The position numbers and the translations under genes are program-made. The notes under the pieces were generated by a model that saw only the letters and a program-made list of their open reading frames with translations, did not search any database and was not told the origin of the DNA. DNA of 21,191 nt from a virus. The stretch lies in the IMG/VR virus record IMGVR_UViG_3300044638_002652, positions 1-21,191 of that record; one strand, given 5' to 3'. Numbering within the stretch: position 1 is the first letter of the stretch; the number at the start of each line of letters is the position of its first letter. Shown here piece after piece: positions 13,022-21,078 of the stretch.

Positions 13022-15019
13022 TTAACAGAAAAATCCAGTTCCATATCCTATTACTCCAGCAGTAATTGGGTAAATTTCTAAAGATGAAGGGTCAACAACG
13101 AAATTATAATTAGTAACAATATCTGCTCCATATCTGTCATAGTACAATGTTTCTCCTTGAAGAATCTGACCTGATACAGTATATACATCATAGTTTTGAT
13201 ATATTCCACATGTACTAGGAGGAGCTGCAGTTGATAATCTAGCATTACCAACATAAAATGCATTTATAGGTGGATTTAATCCCTGTACCGAACCTGATAA
13301 ACCAGTTCCAGATATTTGTAATAAAGGAGATGATGCTAAAGTTGTTTTAACTTCAAACTTACCTTGTGAGAAAAAGTTTTGAGTATCTACATAATATGTT
13401 TTACCATACTCTCTATTTGCTGCTTTACTAAATTGTTGAGAAATATAGTCTTGGTCTAATGAATCACCAAAGTTAAGTTCATTTACAGCTAAATTATTAG
13501 CTGGAATTACTTCTATCTTCTCATCTAAGTTTATGTATTTGTTGAAATCTTTTATCTCACCTTGTTGATACCATGTGTTAAATGTTTCAACTATAAATTC
13601 ATTTCTTTGAGTTTTAGATGGATATATTACTAAGTTAAATTTCTTTTGAATTCCTTTAATAAAATCAATTAACTTAATACCAGTAGTACCAAATGGCATA
13701 TTAGTCATCATATCCATAATCCTACCATCAGCTGCCTGTTTTACTTCCGTTATTTGTAAATAAGATTTAGTTGTTCCTAAAGGGTCTAATGTTACCTTTG
13801 GTAAAGCACCTGTTGTAACATTAGGTCTTTGTTTTAATTGAAAATAATAATTACCAGGAGGTATATCATCCATTAAAAATTCAGTTTGTAATTGATATGT
13901 TGTATTAATTCCACCACTTCTACTTTGTTGTAATTGGTCAAAGAAAAATATATAAGATTGTATTGCACGAAGTGAATAAGGTGTAGAACTGCCTGTTTCT
14001 ATCATTTGTATCTGCCATGTTCCATTTGCAGATAAAGTACCTGGCATATTATTTGCCGAACAACTTACATTTAGATTTACATTTAATATACCTGATAGGT
14101 TAGTTCTTTCTTTAACTTCGTATGCACCATTGTTATAAAATCCCTGAGGGTCTGATAATGCGTTAAACCAAGGTAGTGTAACAAATGTATTTGCTGTCAA
14201 AACCACATCGGTCATCCCACTTCCAGATATTGCACCTACTTTTATTTTACCATATCCTTCTAAATCAACACCTGAAAATTCAGGATATTTTAATGAGTTA
14301 TTACCTAATAAATAAACATCATCTAAGAATGGCTCATTAAAGAATGAACTTGTATAAGTGTATCCAGCATATTCAAATATTGCATCCCATACTTTTTTCA
14401 TACGGATTGCAGGCTTAAAGTTTTGTACTGTTAATGAACCATTTATATCATCCATACCAAACAATTCATATTGGCCTGATGTGTATTTGTATCCACTACC
14501 ATAATCAGCTAAAGGATAAACTACATCACCATTAAATAAATTACCACTCCAACTTGCTGAAATGTTTTCAAAAGATGCTGTGTGGTTGTATTTGTCTAAT
14601 GTAGTTAATTGAGTAAGGTATGTATTTGTGATTGTTTTAGCAAAAGAAGATATTGCTCCAAAGATACTTACTTCGTATGAATCAATAAACTTATTAGCTA
14701 TTACATTTACTTTATTTAATTGTAGGTATCCTTGCGAAATATAGATACCATCAAAATCTAAGTAACAAGGTACTTTAATATTTGTAGCAAATGTATCAGG
14801 ATTGAAAATACTAATATCATATACGTGTTCAAAGAATGCGTTATTCTTTTTTGTACCAGGCAAAGAAATCTGACGAGTAAAATCAGCGGGAATAACACCC
14901 AAGTCAAAAAGACCTGTAACGTTATCCGATAACTTTATTTCTTCATCAGCAAAAAGGTCTAAGATTTCACCATTTGCCACTAGTTTGAAAATAAAACCTT
15001 GCGTTGTAACTACTCCCAT
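13022..15019 (-). CDS. Tail-tip / baseplate structural protein (665 aa)
   Basis: A 665-residue, beta-rich protein without signal peptide. The N-terminal region (DFTRQISLPGTKKNNAFFEH, followed by PCYLDFDGIYISQGYLQLNK) matches the start of tail-tip proteins I know from Bacteroidota phages. Residues about 440-560 (FGTTGIKLIDFIKGIQKKFN, NELNFGDSLDQDYISQQFSK) fit the middle of the same family. The last 70 residues, between STCGIYQNYDVYTV and the final FFC, resemble a small Cys-bounded repeat domain of tail adhesins. Its start overlaps the previous gene by 1 nt (TAATG). Together with the next gene it may be one ancestral protein split in two. It probably forms the tail hub or distal-tail region. 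Confidence 0.65.
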   Translation of the reverse strand: MGVVTTQGFIFKLVANGEILDLFADEEIKLSDNVTGLFDLGVIPADFTRQISLPGTKKNNAFFEHVYDISIFNPDTFATNIKVPCYLDFDGIYISQGYLQLNKVNVIANKFIDSYEVSIFGAISSFAKTITNTYLTQLTTLDKYNHTASFENISASWSGNLFNGDVVYPLADYGSGYKYTSGQYELFGMDDINGSLTVQNFKPAIRMKKVWDAIFEYAGYTYTSSFFNEPFLDDVYLLGNNSLKYPEFSGVDLEGYGKIKVGAISGSGMTDVVLTANTFVTLPWFNALSDPQGFYNNGAYEVKERTNLSGILNVNLNVSCSANNMPGTLSANGTWQIQMIETGSSTPYSLRAIQSYIFFFDQLQQSRSGGINTTYQLQTEFLMDDIPPGNYYFQLKQRPNVTTGALPKVTLDPLGTTKSYLQITEVKQAADGRIMDMMTNMPFGTTGIKLIDFIKGIQKKFNLVIYPSKTQRNEFIVETFNTWYQQGEIKDFNKYINLDEKIEVIPANNLAVNELNFGDSLDQDYISQQFSKAANREYGKTYYVDTQNFFSQGKFEVKTTLASSPLLQISGTGLSGSVQGLNPPINAFYVGNARLSTAAPPSTCGIYQNYDVYTVSGQILQGETLYYDRYGADIVTNYNFVVDPSSLEIYPITAGVIGYGTGFFC

Positions 15020-16185
15020 TATATAATTAATTTATAAGATTGTCCCCAATCAAAATCAAATGCGTATTGTACTAACTTATCGTTTACACCTGTTTTGAAT
15101 GTAACCGAATCAGTTCTAATTGTAATAGGTCTTACTGTTTCAGTTGTTGATGTTTGTTCATATACCCAATAGATTTCATCTGCTACTAACAATTGTTTTA
15201 ATATATTATTGTAATCATCATCCATATAGTCAGAATTAACACTTAGTGTTTGCTTACTATCTGAAAGATAATTTAAGTTAGAGCTATCATAATTTTGATA
15301 AGATAAACCAGTACCTTGCCACGTTCCTAATTGTGGTTGATATGTTCTTTTAGTAGATTGGAATGATTGTCTATTAACTAAATAAAAGTTAAAGTAATCA
15401 AATTGTCCATATCTATTTTTCCATTTGATTCTTACATTAGGATATTTTTGTAAACAAACATCTGTAAAATTAATAGAAGAACCCAATGCAGTTGAACCAG
15501 AATAAGCCTGTACACTAAATGTGTCCGTTAATATGTTTAATGGAAAATCACTACATAAAGGTCCAATAGGAAAATATTGTGTTTGTTGTGAAGATGATAT
15601 TGAGCTACTTACGTTAATTGAAGCATTACCTAACGAACCTGAATAAACCATTCGAGTTGGTTGTGATGTTCCAACATCGCCAGTATAAACTGTCATCCAC
15701 CCGTTAGTTTCATCTAAGAAAGATTGAGAAACAGGTCCATCACTCATTATAGGCCAATGAACTGATTTAGATACAATTTGTTGATTGATTGGTTCTTGAA
15801 ATATAGCGTATCCATCTAATGCTTTGTATGCTGAACTTGATACATGTGAACCTGTAATAAAGTTTGTTCCATCTTGATATTGCCAATAGAAATCTACTGA
15901 ATAGTATTTAACATTTGAAGTATTTGCAAATGCCAAATCAGTAAGTGTAGAATTCATTATTCTACTAACATCAAATATTCCACGTAGGGAATCGTTTGGA
16001 TATTTCGTAAGTACATATTCAGGTACTGCAGGTTTTGCATTAGCTGAACCAGTCCAATAATACAAATCAGCGTAATACTGAAATGATGAACTATATACAA
16101 CTGCAGTATTTTCAAACACAGTAAACGCCATTGGCGATTGTGCTAAAGATGCTGTTGCTGGATATTGAGTTATATTCAAAGCCAT
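15019..16185 (-). CDS. Tail structural protein (388 aa)
   Basis: A 388-residue, beta-rich protein with many Ser, Tyr and Asn and no signal peptide or catalytic motif. It begins with NITQYPATASLAQSPMAFTV, a start seen in structural proteins of uncultured phages, and contains several YxVDFYW/FNFYLVNRQSF-type strands. The end DFDWGQSYKLII abuts the 665-aa gene through TAATG. Position between the gp10-like protein and the tail tip suggests a distal-tail or tail-tube-associated part. The precise role is unknown. Confidence 0.62.
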   Translation of the reverse strand: MALNITQYPATASLAQSPMAFTVFENTAVVYSSSFQYYADLYYWTGSANAKPAVPEYVLTKYPNDSLRGIFDVSRIMNSTLTDLAFANTSNVKYYSVDFYWQYQDGTNFITGSHVSSSAYKALDGYAIFQEPINQQIVSKSVHWPIMSDGPVSQSFLDETNGWMTVYTGDVGTSQPTRMVYSGSLGNASINVSSSISSSQQTQYFPIGPLCSDFPLNILTDTFSVQAYSGSTALGSSINFTDVCLQKYPNVRIKWKNRYGQFDYFNFYLVNRQSFQSTKRTYQPQLGTWQGTGLSYQNYDSSNLNYLSDSKQTLSVNSDYMDDDYNNILKQLLVADEIYWVYEQTSTTETVRPITIRTDSVTFKTGVNDKLVQYAFDFDWGQSYKLII

Positions 16186-16203
16186 AGTAATCTTTTATCT
16201 TTT

Positions 16204-16220
16204 AACCAACAAAATTGGTT
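16204..16220. other. Small intercistronic hairpin
   Basis: AACCAA (16204-16209) and TTGGTT (16215-16220) pair around 5 nt, 19 nt upstream of the 388-aa start. No U-tract follows on the minus strand. It may influence translation of that gene; the evidence is thin. Confidence 0.3.
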
Positions 16221-16233
16221 TTGTATTGGATGG

Positions 16234-16644
16234 TTAGGTTGGTAACCCTCTTAATGCTCTTTTTAATCCTATATCAACTGCATTCATAATAGTAGTTTGT
16301 ATTATACCATTAACTGCGTTATCTATCTGTCTCTTTAATAATGGGTCATTAGCAGCTTCTTCGGCAAATGGTCTTTTCTTCATATAGACAGTACCATCTT
16401 GAACAAACTTACCATATTCTGCACCAGGAGGAGCATAATCTAAAGTAATAAATACTTTTGGTGTTTCTATCTTAATCTTACTACCCTTTTTAGTAGAAGT
16501 AGACTTAAGCATCTTATCAGTTGTGTTAAATGAACCAACTGTATTAAATAAATTACCGGTCTTATACGCAGGTCTAGACCTGTTAATCATATAAGTTTTA
16601 GCTAATGTTCTAAACGATTCGGCAACTTGTCTGAATTCTTTCAT
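16234..16644 (-). CDS. HK97 gp10-like head-tail protein
   Basis: A 136-residue, basic protein with the pattern of HK97 gp10 / tail-component proteins: an N-terminal helix (KEFRQVAESFRTLAKTYMIN), basic residues RSRPAYKTGNLFNTVGSFN, the strands KVFITLDYAPPGAEYGKFVQ, and the family's arginine-proline signature MKKRPFAEEAANDP followed by a helix. Members sit at the head-tail joint or aid tail completion. The start overlaps the 173-aa gene by 1 nt (TAATG). Confidence 0.78.
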   Translation of the reverse strand: MKEFRQVAESFRTLAKTYMINRSRPAYKTGNLFNTVGSFNTTDKMLKSTSTKKGSKIKIETPKVFITLDYAPPGAEYGKFVQDGTVYMKKRPFAEEAANDPLLKRQIDNAVNGIIQTTIMNAVDIGLKRALRGLPT

Positions 16645-17165
16645 TAGAATGGATATAAATCATACATACATCTCGGTCTAGCATTGTGAGTAGTTAAATC
16701 AAATGTAGCTACCCATCCAGCTAATCCATTATCAAATCTATCAACAAATGCTTCACAATCAATCCCACCATCTAAATCAAAGTTATTCACAGCGTATTGT
16801 GTGTATGAAAGTAAATCGTTAAGAATAGCTAATGTATTTGCATGAATATCAACTGCATCATCTTTACCAAAGAATGGAACAATTTGTTTATTAAAAGGTC
16901 CTGTTGATTCGTTATTTTTTAATTTAACTTTATCAGCAACTGTAAGTTGACAAGTATAGATTGTTTGTGAATCTTCAAATCTTGCATTACTAACTAATAT
17001 ATTACCAATTGGATATGCTGGGAACTCATCAGTATCTATCTCAAAAATATCACCTTGCGTTACAACCTCAATAGATGGATGGTTTTCCATTATGATTTTA
17101 AAGTAATCTAAGACGTTATAATATAACGAATAGTTTATACCAGTATTTTGAACTACATTTCCCAT
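16644..17165 (-). CDS. Tail terminator/completion-like protein
   Basis: A 173-residue protein with an alpha/beta layout: helix (NVLDYFKIIMENHPSIEVVT), strands around FPAYPIGNILVSNARFED and YTCQLTVADKVKL, a helix (DIHANTLAILNDLLSYTQYA), then FVDRFDNGLAGWVATFDL and a final ARPRCMYDLYPF. The order of a helical start with H-P-I, central strands and a W-containing late strand resembles tail-terminator proteins of Bacteroidota phages. It lies between the connector and gp10-like genes, as expected. No catalytic motif. Confidence 0.55.
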   Translation of the reverse strand: MGNVVQNTGINYSLYYNVLDYFKIIMENHPSIEVVTQGDIFEIDTDEFPAYPIGNILVSNARFEDSQTIYTCQLTVADKVKLKNNESTGPFNKQIVPFFGKDDAVDIHANTLAILNDLLSYTQYAVNNFDLDGGIDCEAFVDRFDNGLAGWVATFDLTTHNARPRCMYDLYPF

Positions 17166-17170
17166 ATAAT

Positions 17171-17689
17171 TTATAATTGGATACCGCCAAAGTATTGATT
17201 AGTGAAATCAGGATAAACTTGTGTAAGGTTACCAACACTCTCAAGATATTGTGGTATTTGGTTAGAGTAAGCTATCAAATAGTTTTGTAAACGAGTTGCG
17301 TAGAAATCTGCTGAATTCAATGCTTTCTGCAATAGGTAATCAATCTCATTCTTACCCGGTGATACCGATACTTCTGATTGATGCTTAACTGCACCTTCAG
17401 ATTTGAATTGGATACCACTAAAGGGGATGTATTCAACACAGGCGTACCATATTAACGTAGGTTTGATATGGTCATTAATTAAATCCTGATAATAAGGGTT
17501 TAATGTACCCACAGTATTGTTTTCAATGTGTCCTTGTAAGAAATAAAATAACACAGTACCTAATAAATTAAGCATGTATTTGTCTTGTGCTGTTCTTACA
17601 AAAGGTAATAATCTATCAGCATCAATTGAACCCTGTAATGGTGAGTTCTTAATAATATCGTTTCTACTTACATATAAAGCGTATGCCAT
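17171..17689 (-). CDS. Head-tail connector protein (DUF6712-like)
   Basis: A 172-residue, helical protein: MAYALYVSRNDIIKNSPLQG, then IDADRLLPFVRTAQDKYMLN, LINDHIKPTLIWYACVEYIP and NEIDYLLQKALNSADFYATR. This string of helices around a dimer-like core is that of gp6-type connectors and of the DUF6712 family in Bacteroidota phages, which extends the portal ring. It follows the portal gene directly (12 nt), consistent with this role. Confidence 0.7.
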   Translation of the reverse strand: MAYALYVSRNDIIKNSPLQGSIDADRLLPFVRTAQDKYMLNLLGTVLFYFLQGHIENNTVGTLNPYYQDLINDHIKPTLIWYACVEYIPFSGIQFKSEGAVKHQSEVSVSPGKNEIDYLLQKALNSADFYATRLQNYLIAYSNQIPQYLESVGNLTQVYPDFTNQYFGGIQL

Positions 17690-17701
17690 TGTATTTAGTT
17701 T

Positions 17702-18970
17702 TTAGTTTGAGTATGTTTTAACAAATTGTGGAGTGCCCATTATAATTCTTTCATCATTTATTGTTTCATCAACTGCTCCTTCATCTTCTATTGCTGCTGG
17801 GTTTTCACCTTCTTCATTAATATCATCTTGCACTTGCTCAGTTGTTTGTCCTGTTTCTTTTGCAGTTTCAGATAAGATTGCTAATGGAGTTAATTGCTCA
17901 AAGTATAATTCAGTATCTTCGTATCCACCTTCACTAAGTGCAGTTGTTAAGAAATTTATGATTAGGTTTTGAAACGGATTAATTGTCATCGTTTGTAAAA
18001 TAGAGTAAGCTGTTTTCATTTCCTCTGATTGAGAACTGAAACCATTAGCTTGTGTACGAATACCAAATAGTAATGGAGATGTTACTCTATGCCCAACTAA
18101 GATTCTATCTTGTGCGTATTCAGCAACATATTTGTATTTGTCATGCAAATTATCTATGTTGATTGTTTCTAAGGTAGGTCTTCTTTCAGCATCATCGTTA
18201 AATGAAATCATAAATCTACCAGCGTTTCTAGTGCCTGTAAACTTAGATTCAATTAGTGATTCTATTGTTTGTCTTTCTTCAGGTGCTGGAATACCATTGT
18301 TCATATTAATCATTACTAATGGCATAAATCCATTCTCAATGTTATTAAGATGTAAGTTTGATAATTCAGCTTCTACATAAGCAAATTGTAATGCACTCAT
18401 CCAATCAGGAAGTGAGTAGTAGTATTTACCTGGTGAGTAATTTTTAATATAAAGTAATTCCATCTTTTCATTTGATGTACCAAATGTAGGAATTTTCTTT
18501 TTGTTTCTTTGTGCTTTCTGGTCATTCCAATCTACACAATAGAAATAGTTTTCTATTTTAGGATTATCGTATATCTTCTCAGCACGAATTGTTTGAACTG
18601 GGATATGATAGAACTTAACAATCTTAGTATGCTCATCATTCCAATAAACTTGAAATGAAGCATTACCATATAGTTTCAAATCAAAGATACCTCTTTTAAT
18701 TTCTTCTTGCGGTAATAACTTATCCAATATAGTTTGGAACTGCACACTCTTAGAGTACAATCCCTTACCAAATATTAAATCTGATATTCCTTCTATACAG
18801 GCTGCGTTAGTTGTTGATGTTGTATAACTATCGGTTATGTTTTGGAAGTAATCATCAGGTCCTATAATACCAACAGGTACCCATTGGTAACGTGTTTTTA
18901 TATCTTCAATTACGATAGGTATATCTTGCTGTGATAGGTTTACAACCGAAAAATTCGTATTTTGTTTCAT
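17702..18970 (-). CDS. Portal protein
   Basis: A 422-residue protein that would form the dodecameric DNA gate at one capsid vertex. Family features include the N-terminal wing (ACIEGISDLIFGKGLYSKSV), the strand-rich stretch GIFDLKLYGNASFQVYW, FYHIPVQTIRAEKIYDN, a central stem region with YAQDRILVGHRVTSPLLFGI (about 285-304), the helical SQSEEMKTAYSILQTMTINPF, and an acidic Glu/Asp-rich tail (about 365-405). The length is short but in range. It starts 1 nt after the 124-aa gene. Unusually it lies downstream of the major capsid gene and far from the terminase genes. Confidence 0.85.
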   Translation of the reverse strand: MKQNTNFSVVNLSQQDIPIVIEDIKTRYQWVPVGIIGPDDYFQNITDSYTTSTTNAACIEGISDLIFGKGLYSKSVQFQTILDKLLPQEEIKRGIFDLKLYGNASFQVYWNDEHTKIVKFYHIPVQTIRAEKIYDNPKIENYFYCVDWNDQKAQRNKKKIPTFGTSNEKMELLYIKNYSPGKYYYSLPDWMSALQFAYVEAELSNLHLNNIENGFMPLVMINMNNGIPAPEERQTIESLIESKFTGTRNAGRFMISFNDDAERRPTLETINIDNLHDKYKYVAEYAQDRILVGHRVTSPLLFGIRTQANGFSSQSEEMKTAYSILQTMTINPFQNLIINFLTTALSEGGYEDTELYFEQLTPLAILSETAKETGQTTEQVQDDINEEGENPAAIEDEGAVDETINDERIIMGTPQFVKTYSN

Positions 18971-18971
18971 A

Positions 18972-19346
18972 TTATTCCATTATTATGTATTCGTTGTCCG
19001 TCAAATTGCTTTTGAATGCTTCCTCAACACCTAATTGTGATATACGTTCAGGCTTATCTACTGATTGAGATGCAAATACTGAAATAGAACCATGCCAAAT
19101 AGAGGATGTTCCATCAGTTATATATGCTCTATATTGGTCACCAATTGATGCTGATACCAAAGATGCTGTCCAATTTAATTTACTTTCGTAAGCATCATAT
19201 GTGTAAGGTCTTCCCGAAGCACTAACTGATGCAGATGTATTTTGCAGTGTCAACATATCTTGCAATTGTAGTACAAGATTTGATGAACCTGTTGGTTCTA
19301 TTCTAAAAGTGTAATTATTGCTTCCTGAAATGTAATAAGCTAGCAT
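18972..19346 (-). CDS. Small virion protein (124 aa)
   Basis: A 124-residue, beta-rich protein with Ser/Thr-rich turns (GSNNYTFRIEPTGSSNLVLQ). The C-terminus, SQSVDKPERIS then FKSNLTDNEYIIME, matches the end of small structural proteins that I associate with Bacteroidota phages. It is the first gene after the terminator at 19414-19444, and no host-type promoter lies between, so its promoter should be of another type. A head-decoration or head-tail role is inferred from its place before the portal gene. Confidence 0.6.
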   Translation of the reverse strand: MLAYYISGSNNYTFRIEPTGSSNLVLQLQDMLTLQNTSASVSASGRPYTYDAYESKLNWTASLVSASIGDQYRAYITDGTSSIWHGSISVFASQSVDKPERISQLGVEEAFKSNLTDNEYIIME

Positions 19347-19413
19347 TAGGTTGTCTTTATATTGTGTTTATCTATACATTTAACAATCATTGCTAATAAT
19401 ATAGTGAAAGAGC

Positions 19414-19444
19414 ATAAAAAAAGGGAGAACTGAGTCCTCCCTTT
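19414..19444 (-). terminator. Rho-independent terminator inside the virion block
   Basis: On the minus strand AAAGGGAG (19444-19437), a 9-nt loop and CTCCCTTT (19427-19420) are followed by TTTTTTATGCTC. It lies just after the 183-aa gene and before the portal unit, so capsid and 183-aa transcripts would end here in part, giving them higher expression than the genes beyond. Confidence 0.85.
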
Positions 19445-19467
19445 AATATTTTAAAGCGATATACTGA

Positions 19468-20019
19468 TTAGTTAGTTCCGTTTACGATTGTAGGCGGATT
19501 AGTAACTGAGCCGAATGGGTTACCGAATGTTGAACCTGAGATAAATGATGCAGGGAATTGTTCCATACCAGTGAAAGTAATAGAATAACCATAAAGGTCA
19601 CCTAATGCTGCTCCTGTTTGTAGAGTTCCTGCAGTTACATCTGCTCCCTCTCTTTGTCCTACTAATAGAGTATCTCCATTCATAGTGTGTACAAAGATTT
19701 GAGGTCTTCCATAAGCCATTAATTTTAATTGAGTTGTCATCTCATTTGTCAACTTCTTCAAGTTTAATACTAATTCTTGATTGAAGAATGTAGTACCATT
19801 TTCTCTTGATGAGTTTACAGTTTCAGTATATGCACTTGTTCCTTTTAGGTCATAATAGTAAGCTGTAAGACCTGCTGGTAGAGATTCTATTAAATCGTCT
19901 GCGATACCATTAGTTGCATTAGCAAGTGAAGATGTGTAGTTTACAAAATAAACTCCAGATATTCCACCTACCGATTCCTTACAAACTTCGTTACGTCCTG
20001 CTGATAAATTACAAGCCAT
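19468..20019 (-). CDS. Major structural protein, probably tail tube
   Basis: A 183-residue protein beginning MACNLSAGRNEVCKESVGGI. The region from NSSRENGTTFFNQELVLNLK to GYSITFTGMEQFPASF follows the pattern of tube-type virion proteins, with strands separated by turns (YGRPQIFVHTMNGDTLLVGQ; AALGDLYGYSITFTGMEQFP). It lies after the major capsid gene and is closed by its own terminator, fitting a highly expressed product. Tail tube is my first choice; head decoration is the alternative. Confidence 0.6.
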   Translation of the reverse strand: MACNLSAGRNEVCKESVGGISGVYFVNYTSSLANATNGIADDLIESLPAGLTAYYYDLKGTSAYTETVNSSRENGTTFFNQELVLNLKKLTNEMTTQLKLMAYGRPQIFVHTMNGDTLLVGQREGADVTAGTLQTGAALGDLYGYSITFTGMEQFPASFISGSTFGNPFGSVTNPPTIVNGTN

Positions 20020-20064
20020 GTTGATTAAGTTTTATTTTTTTAATTTTGTTCTGAAACTATTATG

Positions 20065-20098
20065 AGTAAAGGGAGATATGGTTAATCTCCCTATTACT
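20065..20098. other. Strong hairpin after the capsid gene
   Basis: AGTAA-AGGGAGAT (20065-20077) pairs with ATCTCCCT-A-TTACT (20085-20098): 13 bp with one bulge and a 7-nt loop, 11 nt past the capsid stop. There is no proper U-tract on either strand. It could protect the capsid mRNA 3' end, direct processing, or act as a partial terminator. Confidence 0.6.
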
Positions 20099-20108
20099 TA
20101 CTCAAATA

Positions 20109-21062
20109 TTAATAGTTTTTGTGGATAGCGATGTCAGAACCGATACCGTATTGAGTACCAGCTGTATATCTCATAATGATTCTAAAGTTTTGAGAACCAT
20201 CTAAGTCTTCCATGTCTAACACTTTTACTTGGTTGTAATCACTCATCAAACCAGTTCCGAAGAACAAGTTGCTGCGTTGGGCTACCACCATAGCAGAAGA
20301 TGCTAAACCTGGACACCATGCTAACTCAACACCATTGAAGTTCATTGGTTTTTCACCAACGTTCATTTGGTTGTTGTATCCGTTTGCACCTTGTGCTCCA
20401 CCAGCTAATGCTTGTTGGTATGCCTTTGCTACGTTTGTTGGTACATAGATTAATAAATCTTCTTTACCATAAACAGTTTGAGGAATAGCATCAACTAATG
20501 AATTCAATGAAGCTAATACGTTAGCTGAAGTGATTGAACCAGATGCAGAAGAAGTTACAGGAGCGTTTGTTCCACCAGCAACTACTGATGAACTTAATGC
20601 GTTGTAGATACCACCGAATTGACCGTTAGTAGCTGCAACACCTCTCCAAATAGATTCTTCAGTTGCTTCTGCTACCTTACCACCTACATAACTTACTAAG
20701 AAGTCAGTGAAGTTAGCTGGGATAGAATCAAAAGCTGAATATCCTAATTGTAAAGCCTCCCAAGAATCTACAAACTCTTGCTTACATAATTGTAAGTTTA
20801 CTTGTAATTCTTTAGGTTCTAAGATTCTTTCTGTCAATGCAACAGTACCTGATGTAGTAAAATCACAAGATGCATCATTAACGATAGAATCAACCGCAAT
20901 CTTTTGGATTACTGATTTGAATTTCACGTTTGGCATGATTGTGATGTACTTGTTATCAAGAGTTTGTGCAGACAAAAGGGCGCTAGCAATGTATTTGCCA
21001 GCGAACTCACCAGCGTAAGTTGTAGTAACGCTAGGCTGAGTAAAGTTTTGTTGTTTTCTCAT
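20109..21062 (-). CDS. Major capsid protein (HK97 fold)
   Basis: A 317-residue protein, the shell subunit. Features agree with an HK97-type capsid: a short N-terminal arm, the helix/strand stretch KFKSVIQKIAVDSIVNDASC, EPKELQVNLQLCKQEFVDSW, the long spine-like helix FTDFLVSYVGGKVAEATEES, a central A-domain (SVVAGGTNAPVTSSASGSIT, DLLIYVPTNVAKAYQQAL) and the C-terminal strands NLFFGTGLMSDYNQVKVLDM and FRIIMRYTAGTQYGIGSDI. The start is preceded by an A-rich leader without Shine-Dalgarno. It shows no large N-terminal scaffold domain. It is the first complete gene of the virion block. Confidence 0.85.
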   Translation of the reverse strand: MRKQQNFTQPSVTTTYAGEFAGKYIASALLSAQTLDNKYITIMPNVKFKSVIQKIAVDSIVNDASCDFTTSGTVALTERILEPKELQVNLQLCKQEFVDSWEALQLGYSAFDSIPANFTDFLVSYVGGKVAEATEESIWRGVAATNGQFGGIYNALSSSVVAGGTNAPVTSSASGSITSANVLASLNSLVDAIPQTVYGKEDLLIYVPTNVAKAYQQALAGGAQGANGYNNQMNVGEKPMNFNGVELAWCPGLASSAMVVAQRSNLFFGTGLMSDYNQVKVLDMEDLDGSQNFRIIMRYTAGTQYGIGSDIAIHKNY

Positions 21063-21078
21063 TTGTAATAAGTTTTTT

